Positions 33,538 through 39,275 of a stretch of 39,275 bases of DNA are shown in pieces; the stretch's first letter is position 1, and each line of letters starts with the position of its first letter. The stretch covers positions 1-39,275 of the forward strand of contig QIFG01000010.1 of the NCBI GenBank assembly GCA_003228735.1. The letters are read 5' to 3'. Below the pieces are notes generated by a model. The model was not told the DNA's origin. It saw nothing but the letters and a program-made list of their open reading frames with translations, and searched no databases. Origin of the DNA: Zetaproteobacteria bacterium. Lineage in GTDB: Bacteria; Pseudomonadota; Zetaproteobacteria; Mariprofundales; Mariprofundaceae. Made by a program: the position numbers and the translations under genes.

Positions 33538-34401
33538 ATGAAATTATCAGATATCCTGGCCAGGCCAGGCCCGCACATTTCCTGTGAATTCTTTCCGCCC
33601 AAGACCGACAAGGGCGAGGAAAATCTCTGGAACTGCCTGCAGGAACTGAAAGCCATCGATCCCGCCTATGTCTCGGTCACCTACGGCGCCGGTGGCTCCA
33701 CCCAGGAGCGGACAAAGCGGATCGTTGAGCGCATTAAAAAAGAAACCGGCCTCGAACCGGTCGCGCACCTGACATGTGTCGGCTCCACCAAACAAGAGCT
33801 GGGCGCACTGCTCGATGAATATCACGCAGCCGGCATCGAAAATATCCTGGCCCTCCGAGGCGATGCGCCCGAAGGCATGGACAAGTTCGAGGCGGTCGCA
33901 GGCGGCTTTTCATATGCCACCGACCTGACCGCTTTCGTGCATGGCCGTAACAACTTTTCCATTGCCGTGGCCTCCTACCCGGAAGGACATCCCGAATCTC
34001 CAAATGGTGTCGTAGACGACATCCGCTACCTGAAGATAAAGCAGGATAACGGCGCCGATGCGGTTGTCACACAGTATTTCTTCGACAATGAGCACTTCTA
34101 CCGTTTCCGCGACATGGCGCATAAGGCAGGCGTCACCATCCCGCTGATTCCAGGCATCATGCCAATCGGCAACTTCGATCAGATCAAACGCTTCTCGGGT
34201 ATGTGCGGCGCCAGTATCCCTGTAAGTGTCGAAGCCGTCATGGCGCCGCTGCGCGATGACCTTGATGCCATGAAACAGGCGGGCATTGATCTGGCCAGCG
34301 AGCAGTGCCGCGACCTTCTGGCCAATGGTGCTGCGGGCCTGCACTTCTATACGCTGAACAAATCCGAAGCAACCATCGCTATTCACAACAACCTTAGCTG
34401 A
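33538..34401 (+). CDS. metF: 5,10-methylenetetrahydrofolate reductase
   Basis: MetF reduces 5,10-methylene-THF to 5-methyl-THF for methionine synthesis, using bound FAD. The 287-residue barrel shows SCEFFPPKTDKGEENLW, VSVTYGAGGSTQERT, HLTCVG, NILALRGDAPEG, GADAVVTQYFFDNEHFYRF, IPGIMPI and the C-terminal GLHFYTLNKSEA. It is the last clear core gene on the right. Only 20 bp separate it from the convergent, AT-rich operon, so the junction of core and accessory DNA falls here. Confidence 0.96.
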   Translation: MKLSDILARPGPHISCEFFPPKTDKGEENLWNCLQELKAIDPAYVSVTYGAGGSTQERTKRIVERIKKETGLEPVAHLTCVGSTKQELGALLDEYHAAGIENILALRGDAPEGMDKFEAVAGGFSYATDLTAFVHGRNNFSIAVASYPEGHPESPNGVVDDIRYLKIKQDNGADAVVTQYFFDNEHFYRFRDMAHKAGVTIPLIPGIMPIGNFDQIKRFSGMCGASIPVSVEAVMAPLRDDLDAMKQAGIDLASEQCRDLLANGAAGLHFYTLNKSEATIAIHNNLS

Positions 34402-34421
34402 CCCCAAGGTGTTGTGTGATT

Positions 34422-34859
34422 CTAGGATTCATCAAGCTCTAATCGTTCGAATTCATCGTGCACGTCCTGCATCATGCGCTTATACGGCTCGCCAGGCTTG
34501 CCTCCGAGTACCTCAAGGTAAATCGTCTCGAATGCACCATTAGCATAACGCTCTGCAATCCGATATTGCTCTTTCTCATCTTTCAGAATTTCGAGTGAGC
34601 CTTCATCCGCGATCGCTATGGATTTTAGCAGCCAGATATCTTCTTCACTAAAAGCAGAAATAGGAATGTTGGGTTTGGGCCGTTCCAATTCCTTGCTCAA
34701 ACCATGCCTATACCCATAGGTGGCAGCGTATACAAAGATATCTTTGAAATTTGATCCGTAAAAAGGAGAAAGTTTATCTTGGGTTAATTGACGGTATTTT
34801 TCGCCGTCTGCATCGGAATAGCGTAAGTTACGTATCTCAGGAAAGGCGTCGGTGTTCAT
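34422..34859 (-). CDS. small protein resembling dnd system-associated protein 4
   Basis: This is a 145-residue soluble protein without signal or membrane segment. The middle, with NFKDIFVYAATYGYRHG at about residue 37 and SEEDIWLLKSIAIADEGSLEIL around 71-92, then AERYANGAFETI, resembles from memory a small family found beside DNA phosphorothioation (dnd) genes and annotated as dnd system-associated protein 4. Its activity is unknown. The ATG overlaps the stop of the DndD-like gene by four bases, so it is translationally coupled and the last gene of the operon. An alternative is an unrelated small accessory protein of a restriction system; the family call is by eye only. Confidence 0.5.
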   Translation of the reverse strand: MNTDAFPEIRNLRYSDADGEKYRQLTQDKLSPFYGSNFKDIFVYAATYGYRHGLSKELERPKPNIPISAFSEEDIWLLKSIAIADEGSLEILKDEKEQYRIAERYANGAFETIYLEVLGGKPGEPYKRMMQDVHDEFERLELDES

Positions 34860-36829
34860 CGCTGCACTACCTCGGTGTTCGCATCATCTTCAAAGAAATT
34901 AAGCGAATATTCTTGACCAATCCGCTCATTTAGCCGCACCTGCACAGGCTCTGTGAATTCCGTATCAGTCATTAGCAAAGTAACCTGCGTGTCCGCCAGA
35001 TAACCGGGCAACGATTCGGCAATATTTTCTCGGGGCACACCGGATATTCGCCCTGTGGGGGTATCAATGATAACGGGCGCATCAAATCCAGATATAGAAC
35101 TCAGGGCAGCCATAAATGCCAAGGCCAATACTTGCCGTTCTCCAGCCGAAAGCGTGCCTAAAGATGGCATGTCGCGCACATTTAGCACATTAATCTGGAA
35201 ATTATCATCTATCGAAACTCTTTTGTACGTGGCTTTCTTCCATATTAAATCCAGAAAATATTCTTCTGTCTTTTGCTGTATCTTGGATCGGACTTCAGAC
35301 AGCATCTCAGAGCGAATTTCATTGAGAGCTTGCAGGGCTTCAGTACAGAGCCCTAACCGCCTCCCTAAATCTTTTTGCTTTTGATCTTTTTTTACGGCCC
35401 GCTCCAACTCGCCATTCAGCCGAGATAGCTCTTTTCCCAGAAATTTTTCTTCTACCTGTTTTCGGCCAATTTCTTGATTGTTCTTCCTTTGTTCCTCTTG
35501 ATACTGGACATGTTGCTGCTCTAATACCTTGATTTCCTCTAGATTGATTTCGCCATACTTTTCAATTTTCTCGGAGAGTTCTCGCAATTGCCGCTTGGTT
35601 TCCTCAATCGTGCCTTCCAAGGCATGAATTTCCTTGCCTAGGTTCCGTTGTTTTTCAACCAGTTCTGATGTTCCTCGTAAGATGTGATTAACAACATATT
35701 TTCCGGTTTCTGCTTCGCTTAGATAATCCGATTGAGTCGCTTTTTCTAGATGGCTCTGAATCTGTATACTGGCATCCGAGCCTTTCGCTAATTCTTGACC
35801 GCACACACATCTTCCCTGAGCTAGCAAGTCCTCAAAAAATAATGAGCGAATTTTGAGAGGCAACTTACCAAGAGCCACTTGTTCTTGAATGAGCTTCTTC
35901 GTGGTTTTGATCGCCTCGAATGCGTATACTAGTGGTCCAGTTTCACGTAAACATGCAACAGCCTGCTCTCTCAAACCATCAAGCTGGCTTTCATAATCCC
36001 TGATTTGGCCATCAAGCCTCTCCCGGGATTCTTCAAAGCGGCGTACTTCCTCAATCGTGCTGGCACGAAACCGCTGTTGAATTTCATCCAGGTTGTCTTG
36101 TATCCCTCGTTGGTTTTGATCCAAGGTGCTTAAGGCTTCCTTACATCCCCTTAGCTTTTCTTCAACTTCTCCCAACTCACGGTTTATTCGATCTGTCTGA
36201 GGGCTGATACCTTGGGTAGCGCGCCGGACGTTTCCGTGCAGGACTTCCAGATGGCTTATGGTCTGATGAAGCAAACTGATTTGAGACACATCAACCACAC
36301 CTTTCTTAACTCGTTTCGCACTTCCTTCTTTAAAGAACTCATCTAATTGTTCGGCATCAAAGAAAAAGAAATGACTGATATCGCTCGGCAATAGAAACTT
36401 TATCGCCATTATTGGGTTTGAGCTTTGGTGCCAATTACCTTGAGCCAGAAACATTACTTGCGGATCCGTATCCTCCCGAATAGTTACCTCACCACCTGGC
36501 TGACAAAATGCTTTTGCCTGACGCGAAATAACATGTTTGATTTCTGAATCACCTAATGCAATTTCAACCTTAACTGTTGCTTGCTCACCTGGCATGAGCG
36601 TGTGGTAAACCTGTTCATTGATAATAGGCAATTGGCGATTTTTATCTTCTGTCCGCAGGTGGCGTTCTTCTCCATACAAACACCATGTTACAGCGTTCAG
36701 AATATTCGATTTTCCTGCCCCATTACTCCCCTGGATTATGGTGAAGTTCTTTACAGGGCTTGTGCTGAATTTGATCTCCGCATCTCGATATGAACGGTAA
36801 TTTTCCAATTTGACATGGTGAATTCTCAC
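34856..36829 (-). CDS. DndD-like SMC/Rad50-type ATPase
   Basis: This 657-residue protein has split ABC-ATPase halves around a long coiled coil. The N-terminal half starts MRIHHVKLENYRSYRD with Walker A GSNGAGKSN at 34-42. FFFFDAEQLDEFF at about 154-166 corresponds to the FDGE-type motif of DndD. Coiled coil runs roughly 205-300 and 360-500, interrupted by a hook-like CVCGQEL with cysteines 341 and 343. The C-terminal half has the signature LSAGERQVLALAF from 560 and Walker B PVIIDTPTGR near 585. Length and layout match DndD, which acts with DndC in DNA phosphorothioation and is thought to nick or restructure DNA. RecF/Rad50-like ATPases of other defence systems (for example Gabija, Wadjet) are alternatives. 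It overlaps both neighbours by four bases. Confidence 0.72.
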   Translation of the reverse strand: MRIHHVKLENYRSYRDAEIKFSTSPVKNFTIIQGSNGAGKSNILNAVTWCLYGEERHLRTEDKNRQLPIINEQVYHTLMPGEQATVKVEIALGDSEIKHVISRQAKAFCQPGGEVTIREDTDPQVMFLAQGNWHQSSNPIMAIKFLLPSDISHFFFFDAEQLDEFFKEGSAKRVKKGVVDVSQISLLHQTISHLEVLHGNVRRATQGISPQTDRINRELGEVEEKLRGCKEALSTLDQNQRGIQDNLDEIQQRFRASTIEEVRRFEESRERLDGQIRDYESQLDGLREQAVACLRETGPLVYAFEAIKTTKKLIQEQVALGKLPLKIRSLFFEDLLAQGRCVCGQELAKGSDASIQIQSHLEKATQSDYLSEAETGKYVVNHILRGTSELVEKQRNLGKEIHALEGTIEETKRQLRELSEKIEKYGEINLEEIKVLEQQHVQYQEEQRKNNQEIGRKQVEEKFLGKELSRLNGELERAVKKDQKQKDLGRRLGLCTEALQALNEIRSEMLSEVRSKIQQKTEEYFLDLIWKKATYKRVSIDDNFQINVLNVRDMPSLGTLSAGERQVLALAFMAALSSISGFDAPVIIDTPTGRISGVPRENIAESLPGYLADTQVTLLMTDTEFTEPVQVRLNERIGQEYSLNFFEDDANTEVVQR

Positions 36830-37041
36830 TCGGTTTCACCATGGTTGATGCGGGCTTCATCTTGTTGGAGCATGAATTTGTTCAGCAAGTTATCATAAGT
36901 TCGAGTATATTGTGGCCGCTCCTGATCAATGCCTCCATTCTCATGCTGCAATATTTCCCCAATAAATCCTTTGACGTGCATAGGAATATCTTTGGCTTCC
37001 AGTTTATCGAGAATCATCTGGTTGATCTGTCTGTCTCTCAT
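36826..37041 (-). CDS. 71-residue protein of unknown function in the defence-like operon
   Basis: I do not recognise this protein. It begins MRDRQINQMILDKLEAKDIP and is hydrophilic, mostly helical in character and rich in Gln, Asp and Glu, with no cysteine and no membrane segment. It lies 10 bases after the helicase gene and its stop overlaps the ATPase start (ATGA), so it is very probably a real translated gene. Small size and position suggest a subunit or adaptor between the helicase-nuclease and the ATPase; DndE, the small component of known dnd systems, is a positional comparison only, since the sequence does not look like it. Confidence 0.7.
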   Translation of the reverse strand: MRDRQINQMILDKLEAKDIPMHVKGFIGEILQHENGGIDQERPQYTRTYDNLLNKFMLQQDEARINHGETE

Positions 37042-37051
37042 AATGCTGCCC

Positions 37052-39118
37052 CTATATCAGCAAGTACTTCCGCTTAATCGGCCCAATTTGGTTAAGCGCA
37101 TAAACCCGGTTAAGTGCAAGTTCGGCAAATTCATTATATCTCAGAAGCTCGCGCTTCAAGATCTTTCTTTCAAGTCTCATTTCTTCAGCGTCCATTTTCC
37201 CATGTAAAATTGGAACGACAATAATGTCATAGATTACCGCTTTTTTCTTTCCGGGAGATCGGCGAAGTACGCGTCCTCGTCTTTGAATGAATTCTTTTGG
37301 GTTGCCTGAGCTGGCGAGAAGAATCGCGGTCCTTGTGGCAGGAACATCAACACCCTGGTCAAGACATTTCATAGCGACCAGCATTTTGTGCGCCCCATCG
37401 GAAAAGGATTGAAGCAGGTTTGTGCGGGTTTTGAGCGACTCCTGGCCCGTAAATCGACTTTGGATTATTCCTCTCTTGTTTAGTATTTTTTGAGCCTTAT
37501 CGATTTGCTCAGGCGAACAATAAACCAGGGTATGCATCTGGCTTTCAAGTAAATCTAGAACTTGCTCAAAGCAATGGTATTTATTATTGGCATTTACGAT
37601 AATCTGATGGCGTTTGATCATGAATAAGCTGAGGAGATCATCATCTAAGCCCTCTTCAACTTTGGAAGCTCGCTGAATAATTTGTTGAGTCATTCTCTTA
37701 TATTCAGCTAGTTCTTCATCCGTTAATTCAACAAAAAAAGGATAGTATTCGTAAGGAACAAGAAACTTTGGAATTGCCTTTGCCAGAGGAAATTCAAAAA
37801 CAGTGCGTCTGAAGTAATCAAAAAGAACGCGAGTGCCTTCCTCATCAAACCACCGGCTGGGTGTAGCCGAAAGCCCCAAGCGGTACTGATATTCCTGCAA
37901 CAGCCCCTGCCTTCGTTGCGTGCTACCTACGTCGTGGACCTCATCGACGATAAGCAACATAGGCAAAGGGCGTTCCTGGATAAGGCTGGCGAAGCGCGAG
38001 GTGTAAAATGTGTCATGCGTGGTCAGTACGACCAGGTGATCAATATGGCCTGCCGTAAAATCCAGAAGCTTATTGGCACATTTATTAATTCCGGCCGATC
38101 CAAAAACCAGCACCTTATTGAAACCAAACTTTCCTACGTCGTCGGCCCATTGGGTTACTAAATGTTTGTAGGGGCAAGCTATGATTATGGCTAGCCGAGA
38201 TTCTTGCTCAAAAAGACGAATAGAGGCGGCTAGCGCTGTAATGGTTTTTCCGGTTCCGGTTGCCATCTCGAAAATCCCTTGGCAATCATGATCAAACCAA
38301 GACTCAATCGCCTCATTTTGGTAATCGCGTAGTTGAATATTCTCTGGGAGGGTAGGTTCTGTTTGATGTGAATGTTGAGGTTCACGAACTTCTTGCGGAC
38401 GAACCCATTCTGGAACGCAGTAAGGCCGTTCCGCTTTCCGCAAATTTACTATGTGCTCACGCGCAGCTTCCGGTAAATTAAAAACACGCACATTGGGGTC
38501 ACTGTTGCTCCATAGCTTCTCAAAACGTTCCGCATCCTCTTGCACCAATGGTTCAAAAGCTTGTTGCCAGGAACAGAAAATTTTTATTGATTCGTAGTTA
38601 CGGGTTCCCTGGATACTATCATTGTAGGAACCATTAAAGCTGATCTGACAGCCTTCACTATCTGCAAAGACCCCAAACTTATCGTGAAAATCTCCGCGCT
38701 CCAATTTGTTGCGGGGCAGGGCAAGTTTAAATGTGAGCACCTCGTCGGCTACCAGCCAAGCCAGAGCTGAGAGCGTTTGCTTTTCCAGCGCCTCTTCCAA
38801 GTCATCAATGTTTCGCGACAATGCATCATGCAGTAACGGGTCGATGTGAGCATCACTCCCCGTTCGCAATGCTTCCCAATCAGGTTCGCTCAGGATCGGG
38901 CTGGTGACCCATCGAGCCTTTCCCCCGGCAGCTGCAAATTTAACCATCCCTTTTGCAGCAATACGTAACCATCCGGATGAAAAGAAGCCCACGGCCCTGT
39001 CATAGCGCACAGCCTGCTGTAAGCAGGGCAGGAAAAAGTCTTCAATGAGATTTGAACTTGATGTGTTCAGCGTAGCTGGCCAAGCATGGGCTTTAAAGGA
39101 CTTTGGTATTGAATTCAC
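37052..39118 (-). CDS. PLD-like nuclease fused to a DEAD/DEAH (SF2) helicase
   Basis: The 688-residue protein starts with a phospholipase D-like domain (about residues 20-200) with a single HxK motif, HDKFGVF at 145, followed by FNGSYND at 161, the pattern of PLD-family nucleases that form their site as dimers. An SF2 helicase follows: RDYQNEAIESW (Q-like region, 264), Walker A EMATGTGKT (284-292), TTHDTF, DEVH (392-395), LSATPSR (416-422) and motif VI FIQRRGRVLRRSPGKK near 630. PLD-helicase fusions are frequent in restriction and defence loci, including some near dnd genes. The start is probably GTG at 39118 with AGG five bases before it. It is the first complete gene of the AT-rich operon, preceded by another gene end 20 bases upstream. 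Confidence 0.88.
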   Translation of the reverse strand: MNSIPKSFKAHAWPATLNTSSSNLIEDFFLPCLQQAVRYDRAVGFFSSGWLRIAAKGMVKFAAAGGKARWVTSPILSEPDWEALRTGSDAHIDPLLHDALSRNIDDLEEALEKQTLSALAWLVADEVLTFKLALPRNKLERGDFHDKFGVFADSEGCQISFNGSYNDSIQGTRNYESIKIFCSWQQAFEPLVQEDAERFEKLWSNSDPNVRVFNLPEAAREHIVNLRKAERPYCVPEWVRPQEVREPQHSHQTEPTLPENIQLRDYQNEAIESWFDHDCQGIFEMATGTGKTITALAASIRLFEQESRLAIIIACPYKHLVTQWADDVGKFGFNKVLVFGSAGINKCANKLLDFTAGHIDHLVVLTTHDTFYTSRFASLIQERPLPMLLIVDEVHDVGSTQRRQGLLQEYQYRLGLSATPSRWFDEEGTRVLFDYFRRTVFEFPLAKAIPKFLVPYEYYPFFVELTDEELAEYKRMTQQIIQRASKVEEGLDDDLLSLFMIKRHQIIVNANNKYHCFEQVLDLLESQMHTLVYCSPEQIDKAQKILNKRGIIQSRFTGQESLKTRTNLLQSFSDGAHKMLVAMKCLDQGVDVPATRTAILLASSGNPKEFIQRRGRVLRRSPGKKKAVIYDIIVVPILHGKMDAEEMRLERKILKRELLRYNEFAELALNRVYALNQIGPIKRKYLLI

Positions 39119-39138
39119 TCAAGCCTGCCTAAATTATC

Positions 39139-39275
39139 CTATCTATAAGGGTCAATGTATCTCTTGTTGTTCCAGCAGGCTTTTATCTCTTCCCTCTCAG
39201 CTTTTGTCAGAATAGTTATGCCCATAGTCTCTTCCAATTTTATAAGCCGCCCAAATATTTCTTTTCTGGCAGGCA
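39139..39275 (-). CDS. 3' end of an unidentified gene upstream of the helicase (cut by window edge)
   Basis: One minus-strand frame is open from the window edge to a TAG at 39139-39141, giving 44 residues that start PARKEIFGRLIKLEET and end NNKRYIDPYR. The other two minus frames are interrupted. The charged, helical end with codon use like its neighbours looks like real coding sequence. It lies 20 bases before the helicase start, so it is in the same operon. In known systems a DndC-like sulfurtransferase would be a candidate, but this short tail does not allow identification. Confidence 0.6.
   Translation of the reverse strand, partial: PARKEIFGRLIKLEETMGITILTKAEREEIKACWNNKRYIDPYR

Noticed and set aside
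1-39275. CRISPR array, rRNA genes, prophage structural genes
   Set aside because: No regularly spaced direct repeats, rRNA segments or phage structural proteins were seen on either strand.

Overview
The window is chromosomal DNA of a Gram-negative proteobacterium. The core gene set (queA, rpiA, nadC-birA-coaX, carA, dnaX-ybaB-recR, dnaE-accA, fdxA, rlmN, leuCD, dcd, metF, two tRNA-Ser genes and a small SRP RNA) has a gamma- or zetaproteobacterial flavour, but the sequence alone does not fix the genus. The core is GC-rich with short or overlapping gene junctions. The two ends (about 1-1700 and 34400-39275) are visibly more AT-rich and look like accessory DNA.

Layout, left to right. 1-1700: the tail of an IS30-type transposase and a membrane-anchored GGDEF/EAL protein. 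1803-3567: queA and rpiA on the minus strand. 3693-7549: a tightly overlapping plus-strand operon (polytopic membrane protein, nadC, birA, coaX, SPOR-like protein). 7557-8690: carA without carB, with a degenerate MITE directly upstream. 8869-16633: a minus-strand surface-polysaccharide operon (ugd, FlaA1/CapD-type dehydratase, WecA-like initiating transferase, rfbA, rfbB, manC). 16849-19529: dnaX-ybaB-recR; dnaX carries an A9 slippery tract whose two alternative frames both stop at once. 19581-19860: a complete 280-bp MITE with TA target duplication. 19860-21532: a NodIJ-type ABC exporter. 21614-22407: a minus-strand RNA-gene cluster with two tRNA-Ser genes, each followed by a structured unit ending in a copy of its own tRNA 3' end including CCA, then the SRP RNA and a terminator. 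22498-26971: dnaE-accA. 27117-29696: a 7Fe-8S ferredoxin, rlmN and an AsmA-like protein. 29745-32907: leuC and leuD, separated by an inverted repeat, with a divergent LysR regulator. 32962-34401: dcd and metF.

34422-39275 is an AT-rich, tightly coupled minus-strand operon that starts beyond the right edge: the 3' end of an unidentified gene, a PLD-nuclease/SF2-helicase fusion, a 71-residue protein of unknown function, a DndD-like SMC/Rad50-type ATPase and a small protein resembling the 'dnd system-associated protein 4' family. It looks like an anti-phage or DNA-modification-linked restriction module. It and the tRNA-Ser tail units are the most interesting objects here.

No CRISPR array, rRNA or replication origin was seen. 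Identifications rest on motif recognition by eye; no database search was run.
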